A stretch of DNA of 48,125 nucleotides from JBBDSV01 sp040904785 (GCA_040904785.1 JBBDSV010000024.1:1-48125); one strand, 5' to 3'. Counted from the stretch's first letter, positions 22,994 through 31,110 are shown. Notes: generated by a model from the sequence alone, not told the origin. Translations and numbers: made by a program.

Positions 22994-24868
22994 GTGAGTG
23001 ACATCGGACATCCGCCCACCGCGACGGTCGCGCCCCGCTTTGGCGGCCGCTACCTGTTGCTGGACGAACTCGGCCGGGGCGGCATGGCCACCGTCCATCG
23101 CGCGTACGACGAAGTGCTCGATCGTGCGGTCGCGATCAAGATCCTGCACCCACATCTCGCCGGCGATCCCACGTTTCTCGACCGCTTCCGCCGGGAGGCC
23201 CGTGCCGCTGCCGCGCTGAACCATCCCAATGTCGTCACGGTCTACGACTGGGGAGAATCCGACGAAGGCGCCTACCTCGTCCTGCAACTCGTCGCCGGCA
23301 CGACCGTTCGCCGGGTGCTGACGGCGAACGGACCGCTGGATCCGCGCTACGCCGCGGCGATCGTCGCCGCCGCCGCGCGTGGACTCGATGCCGCGCACCG
23401 CGTTGGGCTCGTTCACCGCGACGTGAAACCCGAAAATCTGCTCATCGGCACCGACGGTGTGGTGCGGATTGCCGACTTCGGGCTGGCTCGGGCGGCAGCG
23501 ACATCTTCGACGACCTTCGGCACCGGCGTGCTGGTGGGGTCACCGCACTACCTGTCCCCGGAGGCAGTGCGTGGCGAGCCGCTCGATCCGCGTGCGGATG
23601 TCTATGCATTGGGTGTCGTGCTGTTCGAGTGCCTTACGGGACGACCGCCCCACCAGGGTGAGTCGCCCTACGCCACCGCACTCGCGCACACCGAACGGTC
23701 CGTGGCCGCCCCGTCGACACTACGCGCAGGGCTCGATCCGGCGCTCGACGAGGTCGTCGGGTGGGCGACAGCGATTGACCGCGATCAGCGGTACGTCGAT
23801 GCCGCCGACTTCGCACGCGCACTTGCGATCGCCGTCCCAGAACGCGCGGACTTGACGGGTCTGGTGCCAAACGACAACGGGCACGATCCGTCACCCGCGG
23901 CGCACCACGCCGCGACGACACCGGTCGACGACACGGATCTCGACACGACCCGTGACCACGACATCGCACGGCGACGCGGCTGGCTCGGGGTACTCGTGGT
24001 CGCGCTGTTGGTCGCCGGATCGACGCTCGGTGGCTATCTCCTGTGGGACCGGATGCTGGCGCCGATGGTGGAGATTCCCACAGTCGTTGGCCAGGAACTC
24101 ACGGATGCGACCGACGCCCTCGAGATTGCCGGGTTCGACGTCGCCGTCGATGACGAGTCGCCGTACGACGACGAGATCCCGGCCGGGCACGTCGTGCGAC
24201 AGCTCCCGACGGGTACGGCTCGGACGGGCACGGTCATCACCGTCCAGACGTCCGCAGGTCCACGCATGGTCGTTGTCCCCGCGATCGCCGGCCTCGAGGC
24301 GGACGAAGCGGAACAACAGCTCGCCGCGCTCGGGTTCGACGTCACCCCGGTCGAACTCCATCATCCCGACGTGCGCTCCGGGCGGGTCATCGCGACTCGT
24401 CCGGCCGCGGGAGCATCCGTTGTCGATGGCGGGACCGTCGAGCTGCTCGTTAGTTCCGGCCCAGCTCCGGTGGCCGTTCCCGATCTCGTTGACCGCCCAC
24501 TCGACGAGGCGACAGCACTGGCCGAAGGTCGTGGCCTGCGTATCGTGACGACAGACCGCAGTCACAATCCTGCCCCTGCCGGAACGGTGCTCACGCAGTC
24601 GCCGGCTGCCGGAACGGAGTTGCGACCCGGAACGCCGATCGATGTCACCGTGTCGGATGGCCCACCGCCCATCGAGGTTCCCGCAGTGCGTGGGGAGCTC
24701 GTCGAAGACGCCGTCGCAGTACTCGAAGCGCTCGGTCTGAAGGTCGACGTCGAGTATCGGGGTGGCGTGGGCGCCATTCTGCGTCCGGGGCAGGTCTTTG
24801 ATCAGGATCCGGGACCGGGAAGTGTGCGTCGCGTGGGCGACGCCGTCACCCTCTTCGCCTACGAGTGA
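22994..24868 (+). CDS. Ser/Thr protein kinase with four PASTA domains (PknB/StkP-like)
   Basis: This 624-residue receptor kinase has a cytoplasmic Hanks-type domain at residues about 20-285: glycine loop LGRGGMATVH, Lys49 (VAIKIL), HRDVKPEN (141-148), DFG (161-163), an activation loop rich in Ser/Thr, and SPE (188-190). One transmembrane helix (about 329-351) leads to four PASTA repeats (about 357-624) that bind muropeptides or lipid II in homologues. It therefore probably senses cell-wall state. Unlike pknB of mycobacteria it is not beside ftsW, rodA or pbpA, so it may be a paralogue or relocated. The downstream gene (convergent) encodes a zinc-ribbon membrane protein. Confidence 0.93.
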   Translation: MSDIGHPPTATVAPRFGGRYLLLDELGRGGMATVHRAYDEVLDRAVAIKILHPHLAGDPTFLDRFRREARAAAALNHPNVVTVYDWGESDEGAYLVLQLVAGTTVRRVLTANGPLDPRYAAAIVAAAARGLDAAHRVGLVHRDVKPENLLIGTDGVVRIADFGLARAAATSSTTFGTGVLVGSPHYLSPEAVRGEPLDPRADVYALGVVLFECLTGRPPHQGESPYATALAHTERSVAAPSTLRAGLDPALDEVVGWATAIDRDQRYVDAADFARALAIAVPERADLTGLVPNDNGHDPSPAAHHAATTPVDDTDLDTTRDHDIARRRGWLGVLVVALLVAGSTLGGYLLWDRMLAPMVEIPTVVGQELTDATDALEIAGFDVAVDDESPYDDEIPAGHVVRQLPTGTARTGTVITVQTSAGPRMVVVPAIAGLEADEAEQQLAALGFDVTPVELHHPDVRSGRVIATRPAAGASVVDGGTVELLVSSGPAPVAVPDLVDRPLDEATALAEGRGLRIVTTDRSHNPAPAGTVLTQSPAAGTELRPGTPIDVTVSDGPPPIEVPAVRGELVEDAVAVLEALGLKVDVEYRGGVGAILRPGQVFDQDPGPGSVRRVGDAVTLFAYE

Positions 24869-24881
24869 GCGCACACGCCGG

Positions 24882-25796
24882 TCATCGGCCCGCCGCGCGG
24901 AGCACCGCGGCGCGCTCTTCCGCTTCCGTGACGTCGTCACCCATCGCCATCCGGCCGAACAGTTCCACGTCGGACACGGCGACGCCTCCGTGCGTCGCCC
25001 CGGGGAATGTCTCGAGGATCTCGACACGAATCGTCGTCGTCAGCACGGGTCGCGGTAGTTCGACAGCCTGCGCAACGCGGCCCTGATCGAGCAGGTTGAT
25101 GATGAACGCGTCACCGCCATCGAACGTCACCAGTGCGCGCTGAACACGGCCGGACGCAGCGTAGGCATCCGCGTCGACGTGCTCGCCATTGTGGAACATG
25201 AGAAGTTCAACCCACGCCGGACGAGCGAGAAACAGGTCGATCAGTTCGTGCGGACCTTCGGGGTCAAGCGGACGTGACCGCCATGCCGTCGTTGGGTCCA
25301 GGTCGACGATATGCGACGCCGTGTAGATCTGGCCTCCCTGGGGCGGCGCCGTGGTCGCCGTGGCGACATCGGACACGGCGATCGTGAGGCGCTCTTCTCC
25401 GTACAGCGCCTCGTCGAGCTCGGCGGGCGCGAGATCACGTGTCGGCGCAAACGGTCCGACGTCGAACAAGGCCAGGCCGACCAGCACGATAAAGATCGCC
25501 GCCGCCCCGCCGACGATCGGTAGCCACCACACGGACACGAACGACGGACTTCGTGCAGCCGGCACCGACGGGCGATCGTCGACCTCGACCGGCGTCACGA
25601 CCGCCGACGTCTCGCCAGCAGGCGCAAGGTCGGCGCCACAGTGGCGGCACAGCTCGCGCGTTGGTGCGTTGGCGCCACCGCAACTCGCACAGGTCGGACC
25701 GTCGACAACGGGCCCCGTCGACAGCGTGGCGGTGCCACGCCGCCCATCGACCGCGCTGTCCTCGTCGACACGTACGCCGGAGTTCGCCTCGTCCAC
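24882..25796 (-). CDS. Zinc-ribbon membrane protein with discoidin-like ectodomain
   Basis: This protein of about 304 residues has three parts. A cytoplasmic zinc ribbon comes first (CASCGG...CRHCGADL). One transmembrane helix follows (VWWLPIVGGAAAIFIVLVGLALF). The extracytoplasmic beta-sandwich has the pattern ASHIVDLDPTTAWRSR, then IDLFLARPAWVELLMFHNGE and VEILETFPGATHGGVAVSDVELFG. This resembles discoidin/F5-8C or NADase-type glycan-binding modules seen on actinobacterial membrane proteins and kinases. The start is uncertain: GTG 25796 avoids a long Arg-rich N-terminus implied by ATG 25874. Lying tail-to-tail with the PASTA kinase, it could share an envelope-sensing role (inference). Confidence 0.65.
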   Translation of the reverse strand: MDEANSGVRVDEDSAVDGRRGTATLSTGPVVDGPTCASCGGANAPTRELCRHCGADLAPAGETSAVVTPVEVDDRPSVPAARSPSFVSVWWLPIVGGAAAIFIVLVGLALFDVGPFAPTRDLAPAELDEALYGEERLTIAVSDVATATTAPPQGGQIYTASHIVDLDPTTAWRSRPLDPEGPHELIDLFLARPAWVELLMFHNGEHVDADAYAASGRVQRALVTFDGGDAFIINLLDQGRVAQAVELPRPVLTTTIRVEILETFPGATHGGVAVSDVELFGRMAMGDDVTEAEERAAVLRAAGR

Positions 25797-25943
25797 AGAC
25801 CCTCGTCGTCGACCGATTCGACCCTTCCGCGTCCTCGCGGGAGGTCGTCGGACCCTGGCAGGGTAGACGGACATGGTCGCAAGACCGAAGTCCGATCCCC
25901 AACGCCGTCGGCGCGCCGGATGCACGCAGCACGACACCGATGC

Positions 25944-25949
25944 TATGCT
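25944..25949 (+). promoter_or_regulatory. -10 box of aro leader, leaderless leader peptide
   Basis: TATGCT matches TANNNT and ends seven bases before ATG 25957, so the transcript should begin about at that ATG. The position where a -35 is expected (25921-25926, TGCACG) is a poor match. Confidence 0.65.
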
Positions 25950-25956
25950 CCGCCAC

Positions 25957-26037
25957 ATGACACGCGTGGACTACGACTTTTTTGCCGGGACCTGGTACTT
26001 CACCCAGGCCCGGACCGAGCGTGTCGTGACCGACTGA
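25957..26037 (+). CDS. Aromatic-amino-acid leader peptide of DAHP synthase gene
   Basis: This 26-codon open frame is too short for standard gene finding. It starts MTRVDYDFFAGTWYF and ends at TGA 26035-26037. Codons 6, 8, 9, 13, 14 and 15 encode Tyr, Phe, Phe, Trp, Tyr and Phe: six aromatics in ten residues and all three aromatic amino acids. The reading frame sits between a TANNNT box and an intrinsic terminator directly upstream of aroF. Ribosome stalling at these codons when any charged aromatic tRNA is scarce would relieve termination. The peptide itself probably has no other function. Confidence 0.88.
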   Translation: MTRVDYDFFAGTWYFTQARTERVVTD

Positions 26038-26057
26038 CGAGACACACGAGCTGCTCG

Positions 26058-26087
26058 AACCCCGGGATCCAGAGCCCGGGGTTTTTT
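26058..26087 (+). terminator. Intrinsic terminator of aro attenuator
   Basis: AACCCCGGG (26058-26066) and CCCGGGGTT (26075-26083) pair perfectly over nine bases with an 8-nt loop, followed by a run of six T residues (26082-26087). It is the only strong hairpin-plus-U-tract I found in the window, and it lies between the leader peptide and aroF. Confidence 0.92.
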
Positions 26088-26140
26088 CGTCTCCGGGACC
26101 AGCATCGGGAGATGGGCACATGGACAGAGAGGACACAAGC

Positions 26141-27187
26141 ATGGTTGTCGTGATGCGGCCAACTGCCGTGGACAGCGACATCGACAAGGTCGTCACCGCG
26201 ATCGCTGAGGCTGGCGGAGAAGCGTTCGTCTCCCGCGGGAAGAGCCAGACGATCATCGGCCTCGTCGGCGATCTCGCCCGGTTCTCCGAGCTTCCACTGC
26301 ACGCGTTCCCGGGCGTCGAGGATGTCATCCGGGTCAGCAAGCCCTACAAGCTCGTGAGCACCGAGTCCCAGGCAGAACCGTCGGCGGTAACCATCGGAAC
26401 GGCCACGATCAGTCGCCAGACGGTCACACTGATCGCCGGACCGTGCGCGGTTGAAACCGAGGCTCAGACTGCCGAGGCGTGCCGCATGGCCAAGGAGGCC
26501 GGTGCAACGATCCTTCGTGGCGGCGCGTACAAACCGCGCACATCGCCCTACGCATTCCAAGGCCTCGGCGAAGCCGGACTCGACATCCTCTCCGACATCA
26601 GTCGCGACCTCGGGCTGCCGTTCACCACGGAAGTCGTGACACCCGCTGACGTCGACACGGTCGCCGCCAAAGCCGACATGCTCCAGGTCGGGGCACGCAA
26701 CATGCAGAACTTTCAGCTCCTCAAGGAAGTCGGCATGTCGGGACGTCCGGTGCTCCTCAAGCGGGGCCTGACCGCGACGATGGACGAGTGGATCATGGCT
26801 GCCGAATACATCGCGCAGACCGGCAATCTCCAGATCGTGTTGTGCGAACGCGGCATCCGAACCTACGAGACGTCGACGCGATTCACTCTGGACGTGTCCG
26901 CGGTCCCGGTCGCACAGTCGCTCACGCACCTGCCGGTGATCATCGACCCCTCGCATTCCGGCGGTCACCGTGATCTCGTTCTCCCCCTCATTCGATCGGC
27001 AATCGCGGTCGGCGCAGACGGCATCATCGTCGACGTCCACCCCGAGCCGGAAGCCGCGTTGTGCGACGGTCCGCAGGCGTTGATCCGCGAGGACATCGTC
27101 CCCCTGCGCGAGACAGTGATGCGCTTCGCTGCCGTCGTCGACCGCGAAATGGCCACATCGGCAACGAGTCAGCCCGCCGTCGCCTGA
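26141..27187 (+). CDS. aroF: 3-deoxy-7-phosphoheptulonate (DAHP) synthase, class I-beta with ferredoxin-like regulatory domain
   Basis: This 348-residue enzyme condenses PEP and erythrose-4-phosphate, the entry to aromatic amino acids. Residues 1-70 (MVVVMRPTAVDSDIDKVV...) are the ferredoxin-like domain that confers Tyr/Phe inhibition in Thermotoga-type enzymes. The barrel has LIAGPCAVETEAQ, RGGAYKPRTSPYAFQG, ADMLQVGARNMQNF, LLKRGLTATMDEW and IIDPSHSGGHRDLV, with the metal ligands intact. ATG 26141 has GAGAGG eight bases upstream and gives the usual N-terminus; ATG 26120 (GGGAG) would add seven residues. Many actinobacteria use class-II DAHP synthase, so this type is notable. Transcription is controlled by the attenuator just upstream. 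Confidence 0.95.
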   Translation: MVVVMRPTAVDSDIDKVVTAIAEAGGEAFVSRGKSQTIIGLVGDLARFSELPLHAFPGVEDVIRVSKPYKLVSTESQAEPSAVTIGTATISRQTVTLIAGPCAVETEAQTAEACRMAKEAGATILRGGAYKPRTSPYAFQGLGEAGLDILSDISRDLGLPFTTEVVTPADVDTVAAKADMLQVGARNMQNFQLLKEVGMSGRPVLLKRGLTATMDEWIMAAEYIAQTGNLQIVLCERGIRTYETSTRFTLDVSAVPVAQSLTHLPVIIDPSHSGGHRDLVLPLIRSAIAVGADGIIVDVHPEPEAALCDGPQALIREDIVPLRETVMRFAAVVDREMATSATSQPAVA

Positions 27188-28227
27188 GGGCCCTCGTCGA
27201 GCTCGTCGAGTGCGGCGACGAGCGCTGACGCGGCGCGGCGGCATCCTGCCGCGTCGACGTCGAGGTGGGTGACGACGCGGATCGTGCGCGTCCCCATTGC
27301 GGTGACGAGCACGCCGTTCGCCCGCGCGTGCGCGACGACGTCCGCTGCGGCCGCCGCTCCGGTGTCGATGGTGATGATGTTCGTCTCGACCACCGCAGGG
27401 TCGACCGCCGATGGCCGGTGTTCGGCCACGAAGGTGGCGATCTCGCGTGCGTTGTCGTGATCGTCGGCGAGACGGTCGACATGGTGCTCGAGTGCGTGGA
27501 CGCCGGCGGTAGCGAGCACGCCCGCTTGCCGCATGGCGCCGCCGAGCCGACGACGCCACGAACGGGCGACCGCGATCATGTCGCGATCTCCGACGACGAC
27601 GGATCCCACGGGAGCGCCGAGCCCCTTCGACAAGCAGATGCTGAATGCGGTGAAGAACCTGCCGTAATCGGCCGGATCGGTACCGGTGGCGACGATCGCG
27701 TTGAACAACCGGGCGCCGTCACCGTGGAGCGCGACACCGTGCTCGTCGGCAATGGCACGAAGCGCTGCCACGGTCTCGACACCGTGGACCGCTCCGCCGC
27801 CCAGATTCGTCGGCTCTTCGACCGAAATCGCACTCGTCTGCGTGAAGGGAAATGTTTGCGGACGCAGCTGCGCCGCGACCGCCGCTGGTGCCAATCGTCC
27901 GCGATCACCGGCGATCGTCTGGAACTGGATGTTGGCGATGATTGCCGCCGCACCCGCCTCGAAGGCGACCACGTGGGCGTTCGATTCGCAGACGACTTCC
28001 GTTCCGCGCGGACACAGCGTCGCCAGGATGGTCTGCGTCGCCATGATGCCGGACGGCACGAACATCGCCGCTTGCCGAGCGAACATCGACGCGACGCGCT
28101 CCTCGAGCGCGCGAACGCTGGGATCCTCCCCGTATACGTCGTCGCCCACTTCGGCATCGTGCATCGCGCGACGCATGGCTGGCGTCGGAGACGTCACCGT
28201 GTCACTGCGCAGATCGACGAGCGTCAT
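27169..28227 (-). CDS. ltaE: Low-specificity L-threonine aldolase
   Basis: This 352-residue PLP enzyme splits L-threonine or allo-threonine to glycine and acetaldehyde. It begins MTLVDLRSDTVTSPTPAMR, the family hallmark, followed by GDDVYGEDPSV and VALHGDGARLFNA. The PLP lysine is in SICLSKGLGAPVGSVV. Its ATG overlaps the pfkA stop (ATGA). Its 3' end overlaps the convergent aroF by 19 bp, both stops being inside the partner gene. Confidence 0.93.
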   Translation of the reverse strand: MTLVDLRSDTVTSPTPAMRRAMHDAEVGDDVYGEDPSVRALEERVASMFARQAAMFVPSGIMATQTILATLCPRGTEVVCESNAHVVAFEAGAAAIIANIQFQTIAGDRGRLAPAAVAAQLRPQTFPFTQTSAISVEEPTNLGGGAVHGVETVAALRAIADEHGVALHGDGARLFNAIVATGTDPADYGRFFTAFSICLSKGLGAPVGSVVVGDRDMIAVARSWRRRLGGAMRQAGVLATAGVHALEHHVDRLADDHDNAREIATFVAEHRPSAVDPAVVETNIITIDTGAAAAADVVAHARANGVLVTAMGTRTIRVVTHLDVDAAGCRRAASALVAALDELDEGPQATAG

Positions 28228-29258
28228 CCGAAGAACACCTCCGCAACGCCGAACAGGCCCGGTGGCACGGTCTTGAGTCCAGCTGTCGCCTCTGCCAGGG
28301 AGATGCCCGTCACCTTGCCGTCTCGCAGTGCCGACATCATGCCCCACTCGCCGTCCATCGCCAGGTCGGCTGCGTGGACCCCCATGCGCGTTGCCAGCAC
28401 ACGGTCGGCGGCACTTGGGGTTCCACCTCGTTGCACGTGACCGAGAATCGTGACTCGTGCCTCGAATCGCGTGCGGGCCTCGAGCTCGTGCGCAATCGTG
28501 TGTGCCAGTCCCCCGAGTTTCGGTCGACCGAATTCGTCCTTGGGCGGCTCGGGTATCGACATCGTCCCATCCACCGGAACCGCCCCTTCGGCGACGACGA
28601 CGATCGAGAAATCCCGACCGGTACCGGCACGGTGCTTCAAGTGCCGCGCCACGGCATCGATGTCGAACGGAACCTCCGGGATCAGGATCGCGTCGGCCCC
28701 GCCAGCCATCCCCGCATGCGTCGCAATCCAACCGGCGTGGCGGCCCATCACCTCCAGGACCTGGATGCGATTGTGCGACTCGGCCGTCGAGTGCAGCCGA
28801 TCGACCGCCTCGGTCGCGACGTCGACCGCCGTGGCAAATCCGATCGTCGCTTCCGTCCCGTCGACGTCATTGTCGATCGTCTTGGGGACACCGACGACGG
28901 GAAGACCTTCGTCGGCATGCAGACGCGAGGCCGCGGCCAACGTCCCCTCCCCGCCGATCACCACCAGTCCGTCGAGCTGGTGCACCTTGAAGGCCTCCCA
29001 AATTCGGGCGATGCCGTCCGGTTCGCGATACGGATCCACGCGGGACGTGCCGAGTATCGTGCCGCCACGATGCAACAGGCCGCGCGTCGAATCGACGGTC
29101 AGCTGCTCTGCTTTGAGCTCAAGCACGCCCTTCCACCCACCCGTGAAGCCGTAGGTCAGCACGTTGCAGCGATTGGCGCGGCGCACGATTGCCCGAATCG
29201 CCGCGTTGAGCCCCGGGCAGTCGCCACCCCCGGTGAGCATCCCGATACGGCGGACCAT
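28224..29258 (-). CDS. pfkA: 6-phosphofructokinase, actinobacterial type
   Basis: This 344-residue glycolytic kinase has MLTGGGDCPGLNAAIR at the nucleotide loop, IGGEGTLAAA, PKTIDNDVDGTE with the catalytic Asp, and MGRHAGWIA. Two discriminator positions give a mixed signal. The second Gly of GGEGT is what ATP enzymes have, but the Lys of PKTIDND is what pyrophosphate enzymes have. This combination is familiar from actinobacterial group-III PFKs, so ATP or PPi use cannot be settled. ATG 29258 is four bases from GAGGG; a GTG at 29279 lies eight bases after a TAGTAT box and could be a leaderless start. It is divergent from msrB and coupled to ltaE. Confidence 0.92.
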   Translation of the reverse strand: MVRRIGMLTGGGDCPGLNAAIRAIVRRANRCNVLTYGFTGGWKGVLELKAEQLTVDSTRGLLHRGGTILGTSRVDPYREPDGIARIWEAFKVHQLDGLVVIGGEGTLAAASRLHADEGLPVVGVPKTIDNDVDGTEATIGFATAVDVATEAVDRLHSTAESHNRIQVLEVMGRHAGWIATHAGMAGGADAILIPEVPFDIDAVARHLKHRAGTGRDFSIVVVAEGAVPVDGTMSIPEPPKDEFGRPKLGGLAHTIAHELEARTRFEARVTILGHVQRGGTPSAADRVLATRMGVHAADLAMDGEWGMMSALRDGKVTGISLAEATAGLKTVPPGLFGVAEVFFG

Positions 29259-29287
29259 CCATCCCTCGTTCGTCGACACCGCTTGCG

Positions 29288-29328
29288 ATACTAGGACCGC
29301 GGCGCACGGGTCCGTGTGTGCGTACGAT
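29288..29328. promoter_or_regulatory. Divergent promoters for pfkA and msrB
   Basis: On the minus strand TAGTAT (reverse of 29288-29293) is a good -10 for pfkA. On the plus strand TACGAT (about 29323-29328) is a -10 for msrB, leaving a leader of about 30 nt with GAGGG before the msrB ATG. The -35 elements are weak. Confidence 0.45.
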
Positions 29329-29362
29329 CGACCTCCCGTTGTCGAACAATGAGGGTTGCCGG

Positions 29363-29785
29363 ATGTCTCATCAGCAGCGTTCAGACGAGGACTGGCGACG
29401 GGCGCTGTCTTCCGAGCAATATCGAGTGCTGCGCCAGGCCGCCACCGAAGCCCCGTTCACCGGCGCCTACTGGGACACCACCGACGCCGGAACCTATCGA
29501 TGCGCCGGATGCGACACGCCCCTGTTCTCCTCCGAGACGAAGTTCAACGCGCACTGCGGATGGCCGAGCTTTTTCGCACCGACCGACGCGGAACACATCG
29601 AGACCCACGACGACTACCTGCTGGGCAATCATCGCATCGAGGTCCGCTGTCGCATTTGCGGCGGTCACCTCGGGCATGTGTTCGATGACGCTCCGGATCA
29701 ACCGACCGGCCTGCGCTACTGCATTAATTCGGTCGCACTGCAGTTCGAGCCGGATGATGCGAATGCTGAGGGCGACGGGACCTAG
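29363..29785 (+). CDS. msrB: Peptide-methionine (R)-S-oxide reductase MsrB
   Basis: This 140-residue oxidative-repair enzyme reduces the R epimer of methionine sulfoxide in proteins. Zinc-site cysteines are paired as CAGC (about 51-54) and CRIC (about 97-100). HCGWPSFF and GHVFDD are conserved, and the catalytic Cys is in RYCINSVALQF. GAGGG lies seven bases before the ATG. No signal peptide, so it acts in the cytoplasm. Confidence 0.95.
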   Translation: MSHQQRSDEDWRRALSSEQYRVLRQAATEAPFTGAYWDTTDAGTYRCAGCDTPLFSSETKFNAHCGWPSFFAPTDAEHIETHDDYLLGNHRIEVRCRICGGHLGHVFDDAPDQPTGLRYCINSVALQFEPDDANAEGDGT

Positions 29786-29791
29786 CACGCC

Positions 29792-30535
29792 TCACGAAGC
29801 GCGACGCTCCCGTCGTCGCTGCGCGTCGACGCCGGTGGATGACGGGCCGGAACGTCTCGCGACGCCCTTGACCGTCTCGGCGTACATGTCGACGTACTCC
29901 TGGCCCGACAGGTGCTGAATCGCCTGCATGATCTCGCGTGTCGCGTCACGCAGTGCGCCCGGGTCGTTCTCGCGGCCGGTGTACGCGGCCAACGACATCG
30001 GCTCCCCGTAGTGCACCGTGATCGGCATTCGACGTGGCCACCGCGTGCCGGTGGGCATCCCGATGTCCGAGCCGAGGACCGCACAGGGGACGATCTCGAC
30101 CTCAGCCGCGAGCGCCATGCGAGCCGGGCCAGTCTTCCCCCGGTACAGCCGCCCATCGGGGCTCCGAGTGCCTTCGGGATAGATCCCGAGCAGATCGCCC
30201 TGGCGCAAAATCTCGACGCCTGCGCGAAGACTCGCTGCTCCACGATCACCGCCATCGCGATACACCGGGACAACGCCGGTGCCCGTGAAGAACCAGCGTG
30301 TGCGCCACGAATCCCAGTAGTCCGACTTGCCAAGGAAATAGACCGGCCGCGGCACATTGATCGGAAGCACGATCGAATCGACGAACGAAAGGTGATTCGC
30401 CGCCAGTATCGCCGGACGGTCACAGGGGACGTTCTCGAGCCCGAGAACAGTCAGCGGGAAGTACGGGTTGACGACGTGCGGAAGCAGTCGTCGCAACGTC
30501 CGATACATCCGCGGAGCGTCCGACAAGTCGGGCAC
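29792..30535 (-). CDS. 1-acyl-sn-glycerol-3-phosphate acyltransferase (PlsC family)
   Basis: This 247-residue membrane-associated acyltransferase probably makes phosphatidic acid. The HX4D box is in NHLSFVDS and the glycerol-phosphate motif in YPEGTRSPDG. FFTGTGVVPVYRDG and PCAVLGSDIGMP are further blocks. I chose GTG 30535 because GGAGG lies six bases upstream; the frame open to 30580 has no such site. The C-terminus is basic (QRRRERR). Other members acylate phosphatidylinositol mannosides or ornithine lipids, so the acceptor is not certain. Confidence 0.88.
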   Translation of the reverse strand: MPDLSDAPRMYRTLRRLLPHVVNPYFPLTVLGLENVPCDRPAILAANHLSFVDSIVLPINVPRPVYFLGKSDYWDSWRTRWFFTGTGVVPVYRDGGDRGAASLRAGVEILRQGDLLGIYPEGTRSPDGRLYRGKTGPARMALAAEVEIVPCAVLGSDIGMPTGTRWPRRMPITVHYGEPMSLAAYTGRENDPGALRDATREIMQAIQHLSGQEYVDMYAETVKGVARRSGPSSTGVDAQRRRERRAS

Positions 30536-30688
30536 AGCCAGCCTCCGGGTCACCAGCGCACACGGGCGGCGACAGAACATCGCGCGCGGCCGTCCTCGAC
30601 CGAGGCCAGCGCAAGGGGCGCGATCGATAGCCTACGGGCGCGTGGCTGAAGCGTCGAACGCCGAGCGGATAGAGCACTGGAGCGAATC

Positions 30689-31102
30689 GTGGCCGAAGAC
30701 CTGGGAACGTGGCCGCCGGAACAGGCGACGGTGCTGCTCGACGTGCTGACCAAGGCCGGCTTGTCGCCGAAGGCCCGACGCACGCGCCGCGGCATCGTGG
30801 TGACGGTCGACGATCAGCAGGCCGACCAGGCGCACCGCACCCTGGTCGAGAACATGGATGCGATCGCCCGCGCGGCGCATTCGGCGCCGCGCGCCGCAAG
30901 ACCTGCACGTTCGTCAAGCACCGAATCCTCGGCGCGGCGGCTGCCGTCGCAACGGATGCAGGCATGGGCGCGCCCGCTCGGGGTGTTGCTCATTGGCCTC
31001 GTGGTCTCGTCCCTGATCCCGCCCCTGCGCATTCCCGTGCTCGTTTTCACGGTCGCCGCGATGATCTACGTCATCGGCAAGCAGGATCCGCCGTCGTCGT
31101 GA
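30689..31102 (+). CDS. Hypothetical small membrane protein
   Basis: This 137-residue protein has a soluble N-terminus (about 1-58; LGTWPPEQATVLLDVLTKAGLSPKARRTRRGIVVTVDDQQADQAHRTLVENMDAI) that looks like a small alpha/beta module. A low-complexity Ala/Ser/Arg linker follows, then two hydrophobic segments (GVLLIGLVVSSLIPPL; VLVFTVAAMIYVIG). GTG at 30689 has GGAG six bases upstream. I do not recognise a family. It converges on the S9 peptidase gene with 8 nt between stops. Confidence 0.65.
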   Translation: MAEDLGTWPPEQATVLLDVLTKAGLSPKARRTRRGIVVTVDDQQADQAHRTLVENMDAIARAAHSAPRAARPARSSSTESSARRLPSQRMQAWARPLGVLLIGLVVSSLIPPLRIPVLVFTVAAMIYVIGKQDPPSS

Positions 31103-31110
31103 CGCGGTGG

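Larger units (their letters stand above)
25957..26087 (+). promoter_or_regulatory. Transcription attenuator of aroF
   Basis: Leader peptide, pause hairpin and terminator form a classical ribosome-mediated attenuator. The pause hairpin pairs CCGGGaCCTGG (25985-25995) with CCAGGCCCGG (26004-26013), with one bulged A, and covers the Trp-Tyr-Phe codons. A competing pairing of CCCGG (26009-26013) with CCGGG (26062-26066) would disrupt the terminator. A ribosome stalled on aromatic codons would free the second strand and allow readthrough into the synthase gene. The logic is inferred from sequence; foldings were done by eye. Confidence 0.8.

Noticed and set aside
26000..27559. 519-residue minus-strand open frame
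   Set aside because: It lies antisense to the whole aroF gene and parts of ltaE; low-complexity Arg-rich content and no recognisable domain.
30620..30690. tRNA-like sequence with GTGGCTGAAGCG and GCCGAGCGG
   Set aside because: No cloverleaf pairing or T-loop could be drawn.
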